A DNA stretch of 64,000 nt from Phytophthora vignae f. sp. vignae (GCA_016169955.1 JABJUM010000088.1:124001-188000), one strand, 5' to 3'. Shown: positions 45,639 through 56,715, counted from the first letter of the stretch. Made by a program: numbers and translations. The notes: generated from the sequence alone by a model not told the origin.

Positions 45639-47397
45639 CAGCGTCGGACAGAATGTAACTGCCACTTAGGGATGCTAAATGATCGGCCAAAAATATTCTG
45701 GTCGATATTGTACTTGTTAGAAGATAGCGTTGGATTAGTGGCAAAATAAGGAGGCAGCTGTATTTTGCTAAAATTTAGTTAACAGCGCTTTGTTGAACGC
45801 CGACCTGATCGTTTTTGGCTTGAAAGACTCCCAAGCCCTGATCGTTCTGTTGATGGTCTCGATGCGCTTCTCCTTAGCAGTCTTCTTCTTTGGCTTCTGA
45901 CCCGGGGGAGTTGGGGGTGGCCTTTCCTCCAGCCAGAGCTCCTTGAGCATGGCCTTTAAGGGACCCATGACGCCTACGTCTAGCGGCTGGCAGACTGACG
46001 TGGCATATTTAGGAAGTGCCTGTAGCTTACAACCCAACTCACCAGTTACAATGGTCTCTGAGGCTGCCGAGACATGACAATCGAGATTGTCCACTAGCAA
46101 CACAGAGCCTTTCGTGATGTGGTAGGCAAGCAGAGAGCGTAGGTAGATTTCCCAGACACGAGTATCCATCCACGCTTTGGACTGTACAGCATAGACATGA
46201 CCTGCACATACATGCCAGCATAAATTATTGGTGAAGGCATAAAATAAAAAATACAATAAGATTTCAACGATACCTTTTGGATAAGTCTTGAGCTCCTCCT
46301 GCTCAATGCTACCGCCCGGCTCGCCTCGAACAATGAACAACAATGGCAGCTTGAACCCATCCGCTCTGATCGTACACACGGCCGTTAACCTAGCTGAGTG
46401 CTTCTTCTCAGCAGTGATGGAGGCTGGCTTTCCTTTCTCGGACAGCATCTTCGTTTGGGGGCAGTCGAAATAGATGCCAGTTTCATCTGTGTTGTAGATC
46501 CTGCTAGCATCGTATGACCCGTAGCTCTTGTTAAACGTCTTAGCGAATTCGTCGCGTACGGCCACAAGATCAAGCAGCTTTTCCTGCGTCAAAGTATCGC
46601 AACGAACACATGCAGTAACGTCACAATATGCTGTTAGCAAGCCGGTAAAAATAATGCAAGAGCACACAATTACACTTTAAGAGCAAATCATACAGTTTAG
46701 TGGCCCTAATTCAGTTATACAGCAAATTTACCTTCAGGCCACTTGGCGTTCGCTGCGAGAACCCGTGGCGATAAGCGAAGCGGCGTAGCAGACGTACCAG
46801 TGAGTCATACGCCGTTACGGCGTTCTTCTTGCCGTCGACGTAGCCTGCGCGCCAATCGGGGTACTGGTCGCGTACGAAGCTCGCCATGACCTTCGCAGTC
46901 AGCACCTCGCAATCTCTGCGGGTGTCCTTCATGAAGGTGACGAGCTCCGCACCAAAGGGCACCATCTCCGGGCGCCCAGGCCCTCGCGACAGGCGCTTTT
47001 CACTGCCCCCGCAGTTGACGATGTCGTTCTCGGCCTTGCGCCAGTCGTTTAGGGTCCAGCGAGGTACACCTTGTTGCCGCGCTGCCTCGCGCTGGCTGAG
47101 ACCTTGCACGACACGAAGAGTCTCTCGCTTGACTTTGAGTGTGTAGCGTTTCCTCCGCTTCTTAAGGACAGCAGCACCCCCGTCGGCGACAGTGTCCGGC
47201 GGCTCAACGCTGTCCACGCAGAACGGGTCATCCACGGCTGCCTCCATATTACCGACTGACGACCTCAAAATTAGCATCTGGGTCGAAGCACCTGATTGGT
47301 TAAATTATAAAATTCTAATAGTTTTGATTGGACCAAAGTGACGTGGTTGCTCTGACTTTGTGATTTGCATGTGGCAGTTACATTCTGTCCGACGCTG
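45639..47397 (-). mobile_element. pogo-type DNA transposon, apparently complete
   Basis: 1,759 bp flanked by TA (45637-45638 and 47398-47399). It has perfect 27-bp inverted repeats starting CAGCGTCGGACAGAATGTAA. It carries one transposase gene on the minus strand with no visible lesion. It sits inside the second kinase domain of the host gene; removing it restores the frame from DLDNNV to VKHRVTVL. Confidence 0.95.
45768..47277 (-). CDS. pogo-family transposase (HTH_psq plus DDE_1), three exons
   Basis: Exons 47277 (or 47247)-46732, 46583-46274 and 46201-45768 give about 419-429 aa. Both introns are GT-AG and join in phase (GLK|EKLL and PKG|HVY). The N-terminus has a psq-type HTH (LRVVQGLSQREAARQQGVPR, TLNDWRKAEND) followed by a second CENP-B-like DNA-binding region. 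The catalytic domain has D in YNTDETGIYF, D in LLVDNLDCHV and D in CQPLDVGVMG, the last two 36 residues apart. The C-terminus is basic (KPKKKTAKEKR). No stop or frameshift was found, so it may be functional. Two start ATGs are possible; 47247 gives MEAAVDD. Confidence 0.9.
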
Positions 47398-47399
47398 TA

Positions 47400-47996
47400 G
47401 TCAAGCATCGCGTGACTGTTCTTAAGGAGCTGCCGCGTCGCCCGGAGAAGTGTACGGATGGTCAATGGGGGTTAGTGAAGCGGATGTGCGCGTATGACCG
47501 ATCAGAGCGGATCAAGATCAGTACCGTCGTGGACGAGCTTGCCGCTTTGGCAGGTGTGGAAGAGCCCGAGCCAGAGTCAGCGGAACTCTCGAGAGACCAG
47601 ATCGCCGGACTATTTGAAGGAATGAAGCGCTGCTGCAGTCTCAAGCAACAGGAGACGCTCTCGACGAACCAAGTTGTGCTGCGTTCGGTGTATGGGCTTC
47701 TGTGGGATGGGCTGGAGGACCTGTGTGTAGGAGTGCAAGGTGGATCCGGAGTTTTTGAGCTTGTTGGCCGCGCTCGGGTGAGCACACAGCGACTGGAACA
47801 ATGCCCTGAAACACTTACTGCTTTCACCGAGAACGCAATGAATGGGTACGCTCTGCATCGTGAGTTGGATAAGGCCATCGACGCCAACTTCGGAAGAGTT
47901 AGCGCTGCACGTGGAGAGCTTCATGACTGGAGGTCAAAATGCTACGAAGTTCTGGGATTTCAGGAACAGACACACTTGCCTTGTCACCTAGAGTAA
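47400..47996 (+). pseudogene. Second ankyrin-kinase gene, 3' part
   Basis: This is the C-terminal lobe of kinase 2 and the tail: ELPRRPEKCTDGQWGLVKRMC, RIKISTVVDELAALAG, and the family helical tail ending near ALHRELDKAIDANFGRV and the stop at 47996. It aligns with the end of the gene at 26851-30506 (QWELVERMCALSPKKRIKIST). It is separated from its 5' part only by the pogo element. Confidence 0.9.
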
Positions 47997-48398
47997 CTAC
48001 TCCAGGGCTCTCCGACTCTGCGCAGGTTTTTTTTTCATCGTTGCTGCTGCTATATCTGCTGATGTTCATCTTCTGATGGGGAGCTCTTCTCGGCGGGGAG
48101 TTAGCATGAAACCCACTACATCCCACCAACCCATTTACCAAGCGCACGAAGAAAGTTGTCTTAGGACTCACGGACCGAACGCGTAAAAGTAGCAACAGTA
48201 ACGAACACTCACCTCAATCATGACAAAGCATTCGATTGTTACTCGAGTGAGCTGTTATCCGCATCTGAGTTAGCTTGCAAGAGATAGGTAGATAGGATTG
48301 CTGCTAATAATATGCCAAGCGAATACCATTTTGGGATCGAAAAGCCTTGAGCATCTTGTCACTACGAGTTTTGCGTCGCGTCCGACCGAGTCTTTTCA

Positions 48399-48829
48399 AT
48401 GAACAGCAACGAGAATGCCGACCGAACGGCATCGAGCAGCTGCCGTCGAATGTCTGCGCTGGTGTCTCAAGTCGAGGCCAAGTGGGAGGGCATCCAAGTT
48501 GGTCGTCAAGGCAGCTACTGGCTTGAAAGTCTTGAGCACTACTGCAAGACTACGACGACGACGCATGTGGTCTTGGTGTGTCTTCTAACGCCTCTGCCAG
48601 CTCTATCGGCTGCGTTACTACTCGAAACGCTACCTCTTCGGCGCGCGTCAGACGGGTGGGCTGCGAACTGTTTTTTTTGGGTTCGCTTGGAGTTTATCAG
48701 CTGTATGCTATTAACCAGCGGACTACTGGTGATGAAGAGACTGGTGATTGGACTCTCCCTCACCTGGGGGAGGATCCTAGTGGTGTGGGTGCTTCTTCCA
48801 CAGGGTTCGCGATCCTGCTAGCCATCGTT
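48399..48829 (+). pseudogene. Membrane protein family, 5' part, cut by a hAT element
   Basis: The ATG at 48399 opens an N-terminus ending in IQVGRQGSYWLESLEHYCK, then the first membrane block (LTPLPALSAALLLETLPLRR). A frame change near 48700 is needed to reach VGASSTGFAILLAIV, which matches VGAASTFVGLC in the intact gene. The host sequence ends with CCATCGTT, the left target-site duplication. Confidence 0.85.
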
Positions 48830-50746
48830 CAGGGCCCGGACATAATAATATAATAACAATAGCATTGGTATTATATTTACGGAATAATTTATTATTGCAG
48901 TAGGTGTGCTCCAGTTTAATACAAAATGTTCAAAAATACTATTGTATTTTTCTCGGTCCAACCGTTTGTGAGTTGGCAAGCACACCAGTCATTTGAGCCG
49001 TGGGCCGCAAGCAGCTTGTGCCCACACTCCTAGCTTCATCCCTCATTTCCAAGCTCACCCAGTCAAGCAACAGCCCTCGCCTCGCCTCGCCCCGCTCCCC
49101 ATGTCGTCGCGCCAGCTCTGTGCCTTCTTCTTCGCTGACCTCGGTGAAGGCCGCTACGAGTGCAAGAAGTGTGGCTCTACCCGCAAGCAGTCGCCCGGTA
49201 CAGGCTACAGCAACTTGCTGGGGCACCTTGCTGCCAAGCACGCAGGCTACGCGGACGAGTACGCCCAGCTGCAGGCCGCCACCACTGCAACAATGGACAC
49301 GTTTGGCTTCGTGGACGACGTCACGCTGAACATCTACTTGTGGATGCGCTGGATCATCCAGCGCAACCTGCCCGTCTCCGAGGTCGAGAACAAGCTCACG
49401 CGCGAGGTCGTCACGATGAAGCCAATCTCGATGCGAACGCTGAAGGCTTTCATGCGCTACGTTGCTCGCAAGGTTGGCCAGAAGCTCTCCGCTGAGATGG
49501 GAGACTCCTTCTGTTTGATGTTCGACGGGTGGACATGCAACTCCCTACACTTTCTGGGCATCTTCGCTGTCTACGTGGTGAACGGAGAACGGTGTCAAGG
49601 CTGCTCGCACTTTCCCCGATGGACGGGAGTCAAACGGCCGACGCTCACCGCGAGCACATCGAGACAGTGCTGAGTGTATACGGGAAAGGGTTGGACGCTG
49701 TCCGCTTTTTGATTGGAGACAATTGCGCGACCAATCAACGCCTCGCAACCAACCTAGAAGTGCCTCTGATTGGCTGTGCCAGCCACCGGTTTAATCTCGC
49801 GGTCAATCGGTTTCTGGAGGATTATCAGGATCAGATCAGCCTCATCCAAAACCTGATGATCCAGCTCCGCCAACCAAACAATGCCGCAGTTCTCTCACGG
49901 GCGACTTCGCTGAAACCGATCAAGGCCAATGCAACCCGTTGGTCGTCTACCTACGCCATGCTCGAGCGCTACGTTGACATCCGGGACGCCATTCTTACTG
50001 TCAGTGCCGTGGAAGAGCTCGTTCCACGTGGCAACGCCCATCGCCGCGTCGCAGGTGTTGTCGACAAGTTAAAATAGCTTGACAGTGTCTGTGTCAAGAT
50101 GCAAGCGGAGGCGTGCACGATGGCAGAGGTACGCCTCCTTTTTGATGCATGTACTAAAAAGTACCCTGTCATGGCTACCTACCTGGGCCCGACGGCGGAT
50201 ATTATCCACTCGCCGGATTTTGAGGCCGCCGTTGTCAAGATCCAGAATGATGTTCCCCTGACTACCGGTGAGCAACACGCTGTCGAGGACTTTGCTGTGG
50301 AGCCACAAGAACCAAGCCCAGCTCCGCGCACTCGCGTTGATTTTGCATCGACCATCCTGCGACAGGCAAAGAGGCAACGTCTGTCAGAACGCGTCGCGAC
50401 GCAGTACGACGAGCTGCTGCACAATGTTCCGCCAACGAGCAACGCGTGCGAGCGCCTCTTCTCGAGTTGCAAGCTGGTTCTCACCTCGCTGCGTTCATCG
50501 ACGCTGCCGGCGAACTTCGAGCGGATGATGTTTTTGCGCGCGAACAGTGATATGTGGACTAGCGCGACCCTTCTGGGCTGCATTGAAGGTGACGAAGAGT
50601 AATTGCGGTTGAGGTGAGGTGTAAGATGCTGATCAATACACTTAAATAACTGCAATAACTATTATTGCGATGTTTGGTATTGCCATCAGTATTACGGATC
50701 GCCATGGTGCTGAAATTGCATTGGGAATTGTATTTACCAAGCCCTG
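48830..50746 (+). mobile_element. hAT DNA transposon with 8-bp TSD
   Basis: 1,917 bp with ends CAGGGCCCGG and CCAAGCCCTG, flanked by a perfect CCATCGTT duplication (48822-48829 and 50747-50754). It carries a damaged transposase gene on the plus strand. Removing it joins the host frame across ILLAIV-VGFPVPFM. Confidence 0.95.
49101..50602 (+). pseudogene. hAT transposase (BED finger, RNase-H fold, dimerisation domain)
   Basis: Begins MSSRQLCAFFF at 49101. A BED-type zinc finger is visible (YECKKCGSTRKQ with NLLGHLAAKHAG). The catalytic core has FDGWTCNS and, after a one-frame shift near 49610, FLIGDNCATNQRL, with CASHRFNLAVN following. The C-terminal dimerisation motif is PPTSNACERLFSSCKLV. 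Besides the frameshift there is an in-frame TAG at 50075-50077, after which the same frame continues from 50099. The copy is inactive but young, since its ends are intact. Confidence 0.9.
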
Positions 50747-52068
50747 CCATCGTTGTGGGGTTTCCAGTTCCTTTCATGGCGGTGCTGGGCAGCCTCCCCG
50801 ACGAACTCCTGATCGGCGCGATGCTGGCTCTCATATTTGGTGTAGCCCCGTTCCGCCGTTCGTCCCCGCTCCGCCCCGCCCTCGCCAACTTTTACAGCTC
50901 ACCAGACTCTGGTTACCATTTATCCTCTGGTGAAGGTGCTCTACGGCCTGGTTCCAGCCAAATACCAAGGATTTACGATGCTGTTACTACCGCTCTGGAA
51001 ATTCGCAGCCAAGAAATACGTTGAACACTCTATCCACGCCATGGAGGACTACGTGCCGGGCATTGTGGCCTTCAACGTCGACTATTTCAGCACTCTGTTT
51101 GTCTCCGTGAGCATGTTCAACTCCGGGTCGTTCACGGTGTCAATGCTCGCCATCCTCACCGACGTGGTATTTTCCTTGCTGGAATACCGGGAGCTTCGCA
51201 AGAACGCCGACTCCCTCTACAAGTTGCTGCAAGACCACAGAAGCTGGAGCTACAGCCACTTGAGCCATCAGGAAGCTGAGACCTTGCTATCATTGACCCT
51301 CCAGGTTGCTCGGAATCCAGAGATGCACAACATAAAGTCCCTTCCTGGCGTTCGTCTCTGGGCTTGTGGCCCTCACCCACTCCCTAGTGACCGACTCGAC
51401 GCGCTCAAGAGACTGGAGATACTCGATGTGTACGGCGCGATGCCACACGGCGCGATGCCACACGGCGCGATGCCACACGACGCGATGCCACACGGCGCGA
51501 TGCCACACGGCGCGACTAAAGTTAAGTTATCCCCCAAGAATAATCGAGTACAAAAACCGCAGCTTCGAAATGTTTCCGTAGCGCCGGTCACAGTCGGTCC
51601 GGTCGAGAACGCCCTCGAGAATCCGTCCCTCGCTCAAGCCTCTCGTTGCAGCATTAATCCCATTACTACGGGTGGGGCCGTAGTAGGAACCGCACGGTCC
51701 GAGGAACTGGTTGTCCAAGGCCTCCAGCTCCTTTTCCACTGCGAGTACGTGGTGATGGTCGAGTACGTCGAATGCGTCGTCCCCCTTGTGTTCGTGATCT
51801 ACAAGGCAGCGCTCCAGCAGCTACCAAACGTTGCGTTTGTCTCTGGTGGAGTTGACGGCTGGCAAAGCAGCTCTATCGGCAACATCATGATCTTCGCTGT
51901 GCTGGAGGTTTTCTCCTTCATTGCTCTGAAAACTCTACTACAGCGGAAGTTCGCCTTCTACCCACTCTACCAGCTAGCGTACGTGCTGGAAACCCAAGTC
52001 GAACTCGTCCAAATCGACGTGTTCATCACGACGCTGGTTTTACTGTCATGTGAGCTCGAGCATTTCGG
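50747..52068 (+). pseudogene. Membrane protein family, 3' part after the hAT
   Basis: Resumes with VVGFPVPFMA, matching YGFPFAFMW of the intact gene, then changes frame near 50890. From 50930 it is open to 52243: LLLPLWKFAAKKY, EDYVPGIVAFNVDYF, LWACGPHPL, a linker containing five GAMPH repeats, then GLQLLFHCEYVVMVEYVE and YVLETQVELVQ. The last splice donor (CATTTCG|GTAAGT) lies at 52069, at the same place as in the intact copy; the downstream exon is uncertain (a CAG acceptor near 52154 keeps an ORF to 52241). Confidence 0.85.
51434..51508. repeat. 15-bp tandem repeat, five copies, coding for Gly-Ala-Met-Pro-His
   Basis: GGCGCGATGCCACAC repeats five times (one unit has GAC for GGC, changing Gly to Asp). 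It keeps the frame and lengthens the variable linker of the membrane protein. Confidence 0.9.
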
Positions 52069-52344
52069 TAAGTCCTTTTTTAAATTTTGTTGCGATTGTC
52101 TGTTGATTTTTACTGACGGTAAGCGCTATGTGTTTGGAAAGGCATGGATTTCAGCCTCCGCTTTGACTGGCTTCGATTTTAGAAGAAGTACTGCATACTT
52201 GACGCGTGTATCGTGGGAGAAATGGATGTGCCCATTAAAATAATGGGTAATTTGCCAGCATACCAGCCAACACGAAAACCGTTTGATTAAATTGCATTTA
52301 GTTTCGTTCGTGCTAAGTAGGCAGCTACCACGACGTCCGCAGCA

Positions 52345-52908
52345 TTGTACGGAGGATCCAATGCGAGCTGGTGAAGCGGATGTGCGCGAACGGCCGATCA
52401 GAACGAATCAAGATCAGTACTTACGTGAATGAGCTTGCTGCTTCGGCAGATGCGGACTCGGCACAAGAGCCTGAGCCAGAGTTAGCGAAACTCGAAAAGG
52501 GAGCAAGTCGCTCGAGTAATCTAAGAAATACAGCGTTGCTGCAATTTGCGGCAACAGGAGACGCTCTCAATGAACCAAGCTGTGTTTGCTTGCGGTGCGT
52601 GGTCTTGTATGGGGCCGAGTGAAGGATCTGTGTGCGCTGATCAATTAGGTTCTGGAATTCCAGTTCATCATGCAGCGATTACTGATCGTGTGTGGGCGGG
52701 CACACTGCAAGTGAAACTATGCCCGGACACACTCACTGCTTTCACCGAGAGGGCAATGAATGGGTACGCTCTGCATCGCGAGTTGGATAAGGCCATCGAC
52801 GCCAACTTCTGGCGCGTTGACTCTGCACGTGGAGAGCTTCATGACTGGAGGTCGAAATGCTACGCAGCTCTGGGAGCGCCAGGGTTTCAGGATAATGCCA
52901 CTGCCTGA
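52345..52908 (+). pseudogene. C-terminal fragment of an ankyrin-kinase gene
   Basis: In two frames this matches the last ~180 residues of the gene ending at 47996: CELVKRMCANGRSERIKIST, a middle part with stops, then AFTERAMNGYALHRELDKAID and RGELHDWRSKCYAALG to the stop at 52908. There is no kinase catalytic region. It immediately follows a membrane-protein copy. Confidence 0.85.
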
Positions 52909-53056
52909 AGATGATCGTAGATAATCCTGATCGACTCATTTATGTTTTGTTTTCGTCTTGACTTCTCTCGATTTGACCTTGGATGAGCCCACACATATGT
53001 ACAGCACCAAGGAAGTGTCGGCACTGTTAAAAGACTGCAACTTGCAGCATCATACC

Positions 53057-53900
53057 CAGGGTTTACCAGTAACGTGATTTTGACCAAATTACTACAGTAG
53101 TTTGGAGTAGCTGCTACTGCTTGAGTAGTAGTAGTAGTTTCCGTGATCTTGATTACTACAGTAACAGTACTATAGTAACTTCCAGTAACATTCCAGTAGT
53201 CGACCTCTTACATGGCTACATCACCGTCGTGTTCCATGCGCTGGATCTCCATCCGGTTGTGCTTGAGCAGCACCTGCATCTCGGCGCGCTGGTTATCAGT
53301 GCGAGATCAAAGGTTGCTCATAACGAAGCCTCCCGTCGAAAAGACCCGCTCCTGGAAAGCATTCGACGGACTTCGTCCCAGCCAAACACGCGCGAGAGCT
53401 GCAATGGAAGGGAACCGCTTGTTGCCACAGTCGCGATACCAGTGAAGGATGTCGACGTACTCGCAGAGCGCTTCGACTTTGGTCTGGAAAATTGCAGAAT
53501 GCCGCTCAAAAAAATAAAGCTCGAGCTATCCGAGGAAAGCTTAAGGAGGGGGTCTGTACGCAATACGCCGCAACCATCAGTGGTTTTGTCCACGGTTTTC
53601 GACGTGTAAGCCAACCAGCAAGCAGAGAGCCCCATGGCTGCTTACGCAGCGGTAGACAGCAGTGCTCTGTGTTGGTCAAAAGTGAAGATCGCCAGACTCC
53701 CCTGGATTTCTTCAGGTGCGTGAGCAGTACTTAGCAGTAATTTAACAGTAACAGATGCCCTCGATCTGAGTTACTTGCTGGACAGTAGTAGTAATTGGCC
53801 TCCTCGTCCCAAATTACTGGTAGTAGTAGTAGTTTGAGAAGTAGTTTCCAGTAACTAGTAACTCACCAGTAATTTAAAAGGAGGTTACTGTCAAACCCTG
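53057..53900 (-). mobile_element. Deleted hAT element rich in AGTAGT repeats
   Basis: The ends CAGGGTTTACCAGTAAC and its counterpart GTTACTGTCAAACCCTG form inverted repeats. The flanks (ATCATACC and ATTCATACC) are a likely imperfect 8-bp duplication. The minus strand keeps a relic of the transposase C-terminus (FVMSNL, DNQRAEMQVLLKHNRMEIQ). Subterminal regions carry many TAGTAG/ACTACT motifs. The same family occupies 61973-63103. Confidence 0.85.
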
Positions 53901-54049
53901 ATTCATACCAGTACAGTACGCAAGCGAGATTAGAGCGGTTTTCAGTTCTCTAATCACAACTCGTAGATTTACTGTATCGTAAGGATGGAAGTCACGGATG
54001 GGAGGGCTACATGTACGGGACACAGTACACAGCAAAGCTAAAACTACAT

Positions 54050-54334
54050 GTACACCATTTCAATCTCAAATTGAGAATCTAAACGATCAAAACGAGAAAA
54101 TCTCCAATCAAAACGAGAAGCTAACAAAATAGGATTTGCTGTCCTGGCTATTGCTTTCCAGAGGCTCCGATCAGTGTCGCATAGAGTGTCCAAATGCGAC
54201 ATAACTAATATTTTATCGGTTGCTACAGGGTATCGGTTTTGAGCTTCACGAAATCATAGAGGTTTTCTTGTTTTGATTGTACGGTTTCTCGTTTTGATTG
54301 TAGATTTTCTCAATTTGACCTTGAAATGGTGTAC
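54050..54334. repeat. MITE with GTACACC...GGTGTAC ends
   Basis: Inverted repeats of about 45 bp beginning GTACACCATTTCAA are mirrored at the right end. Inside, CAATCAAAACGAGAA-like motifs repeat in both orientations. It is similar in plan to the MITE at 16953-17234. Confidence 0.75.
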
Positions 54335-54642
54335 ATCCAGTGCCGTAGTGTAAGGTTTTGCTAATAACCAGCGCCTTCTTTGTGAATACACGCGCCTTGG
54401 TCGTCTCCAGTTCGCAATCGTCGGTCAGTTGTGAGCGGTCAACATAGTCACGTGATTCAGCGTTATCATCGACAGCATTGACGTTACCAGGCGGTGACTG
54501 CGACGGGGGATACCTAATCCTTGAGCTGGTGAAAAGCTACAAGAGACCCGACTCCTTCCCGGGTGACTGTACACAATGTGCTGTGCTCACCCCAGTGGCT
54601 ACAGGTACGCCGTGCCTTTCGTTGAGCCTTTCAGGACGCTGA

Positions 54643-54658
54643 CCCATTTGTCAATTCG
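54643..54658 (+). promoter_or_regulatory. Initiator-like element of the first RXLR gene
   Basis: CCCATTTGTCAATTCG lies about 63 bp before the start codon. It resembles the oomycete core promoter element (Inr-like CATTT..CA.TT). The second RXLR gene has the aligned GCATTTTCCAACTCGCT at 59184-59200. Confidence 0.55.
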
Positions 54659-54705
54659 CTGTCCACCGTCAACAAACAAGTCGTCTTCAGCCTTGAAATC
54701 GAACA

Positions 54706-56715
54706 ATGCGCCTCCAGTGGCTGATGGGCTTGGCCCTCCTCGGCTTCGCAGTAGACGCGTCGGTGACGGACCCCACAACCCCCGTGTCCCGCACTTCCAA
54801 CTGGGCTACTGCCAGCGAGGCTGGTATCTCCACGACGAGGCTGCTACGAACTAGACACGTTGAGGACAATGAAGGAGAAGAAGAAGATGAGGAGGAGAGA
54901 GCGGGTATCCCCGAGTCGGTCAAAGCCGCGTTCTCCAAAGTGACCCCCAGTAAGCTGGAGAAATGGGTCAGCAAAGGAAAACCCGCCGACGAGGTCTTCA
55001 CTCGCATGCGCCTAGACAAGGAAACGGCGGGCTATCTGCTGCACAACCCAACCTTCACGACCTGGCTCAAGTACGTCGACGACTTGAATGCGAAACATCC
55101 CACGAAGAAAGTGTCCGCGATCTCGACCCTGACGGCAAAATATGGCGACGCTCGTCTGTACACAATGCTCGAATACTCGAAGGCTTACCCAAAGGTGAAG
55201 GCCCTCGCCACGAAACTGCAAGAGGAGCAACTGAAGCATTGGGTCGCCGTAGCGAAAGACCCCGAAGACGTTTTCCGCATCATGGAGCTGGATAAAGTCA
55301 AGAAGAACCTTCTCAGCACTCCAGAGTTCACCACGTGGGCCAAGTACGTGGACGATTTGAGCGCCACGCACCCCGAAAAGTCTGCGTCGATGATCCCGAC
55401 GCTGCTAAAGCTCAACTACAACTATGACATTGCTATCTTCCGAACAGCGGAGAATGCGATGGCCGTGGAAACCACCAAAAGCATCGGCACCAAACTGCAG
55501 GATGAAATGATCAAGTTCTGGCTAAATCGCCGGAAGACTCCCGAAGACGCTCTGAAAGAACTCGGACTCGGCTACGCGGTGAGTACTCTATTTGAGAGTC
55601 CGCTCTTCAGCAGCTGGCTCAAGTACGCGAACGCTTACAGCAGCAAGTTCCCCGAAGAGAAGTCGACCGTTATCGGGTCCTTAACGCAGAAACTCGGCGA
55701 TAAAAACGTGGCGCTGCTGATTCATGCGGCACAGGCGAAAGATGCAACGCGAGACTTTGCTACCAAGCTGGAGGCTGCGCAGCTGGAGTTGTGGCGAAGC
55801 AGCGGGAAATCGGCTGACGACGTGCTCCTGCTACTTGACTTGGATATCGCGACCAACCCTCTGATCCATACGTGGGTTTCGTACATGAACATCATCGCGA
55901 AGGAGAACCCGGACAAGGTGACTGACATGCTGACGAAATTGGAGACGCACTTCAAGGTCAGAACCATGATCCAGATCCTCCAAGAAGCCGAGAAGTTCCC
56001 CAGTATGGAAAGCGTTGCGACCAGACTCCTGACCGAGAGGATTTCGCACTATTTGGCGACTAATCCGTCCCCTCAAAAGGCCTTTCTGTCGCTGAATCTT
56101 GATAACGTGGGCGACAACCTCCTCAGTGACCCGCTGTTCACGAAATGGCTGAAGTATGCGACGAGTCTCGAGAAAGACAAGAACCCAGAACATGTTGCAT
56201 CGTGGTTCAGGCCGATTCGTGAGCATTACAGCGTCAGGCATTTGATCACGACGGGAATGCAAAAGCCGAGCACCGAGAAACTCGCCAAGCTGCTGGATAC
56301 TGAGCGGACCAAGTTCTGGTTAGACGACGGAAATACCCCCCTGTACATGTTCCGTTTCCTGAACCTGAACAACGGGCTCATTGACGGAATTCTCGACAAA
56401 CCGGTGTTTAAAGATTGGACCAAATACCTGGATGACTTCAACAAGCGGTATCCTGACCAAAAGACGACGATGATCGATGTCCTCCGGACTGACTACAACG
56501 ATATCAACCTCGTGGGGATGCTTGAGGTGGCAAAGAAGGAGCCCAGCACGAAGAAACTGGCGACAGACTTGCAGAGCGCTCTGATCGACAAGTGGATGGC
56601 TAAAAAGGAGCCACTGGAAGACCTTCAAAAGAGGCTGGATACTGTGCCAGCCGCCGGTGACATGCTCAAGAGATATTCCGAGAAACTCGGTGCGGCGGCA
56701 GGAAACACTTCATAA
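54706..56715 (+). CDS. RXLR-EER effector with tandem WY/LWY modules
   Basis: Intronless, 669 aa. There is a signal peptide (about residues 1-19, MRLQWLMGLALLGFAVDAS). RLLR lies near residue 45 and a DEEER motif near residue 64, the secretion/processing region of Phytophthora host-translocated effectors. Then come six modules of about 90 residues, each with the W...Y pattern (TTWLKYVDDLN, TTWAKYVDDLS, SSWLKYANAYS, HTWVSYMNIIA, TKWLKYATSLE, KDWTKYLDDFN) and the L-motif between modules (ATKLQ...W). A partial seventh module ends the protein. The plan resembles PSR2-type LWY effectors of Phytophthora. The host target cannot be inferred. Confidence 0.93.
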   Translation: MRLQWLMGLALLGFAVDASVTDPTTPVSRTSNWATASEAGISTTRLLRTRHVEDNEGEEEDEEERAGIPESVKAAFSKVTPSKLEKWVSKGKPADEVFTRMRLDKETAGYLLHNPTFTTWLKYVDDLNAKHPTKKVSAISTLTAKYGDARLYTMLEYSKAYPKVKALATKLQEEQLKHWVAVAKDPEDVFRIMELDKVKKNLLSTPEFTTWAKYVDDLSATHPEKSASMIPTLLKLNYNYDIAIFRTAENAMAVETTKSIGTKLQDEMIKFWLNRRKTPEDALKELGLGYAVSTLFESPLFSSWLKYANAYSSKFPEEKSTVIGSLTQKLGDKNVALLIHAAQAKDATRDFATKLEAAQLELWRSSGKSADDVLLLLDLDIATNPLIHTWVSYMNIIAKENPDKVTDMLTKLETHFKVRTMIQILQEAEKFPSMESVATRLLTERISHYLATNPSPQKAFLSLNLDNVGDNLLSDPLFTKWLKYATSLEKDKNPEHVASWFRPIREHYSVRHLITTGMQKPSTEKLAKLLDTERTKFWLDDGNTPLYMFRFLNLNNGLIDGILDKPVFKDWTKYLDDFNKRYPDQKTTMIDVLRTDYNDINLVGMLEVAKKEPSTKKLATDLQSALIDKWMAKKEPLEDLQKRLDTVPAAGDMLKRYSEKLGAAAGNTS

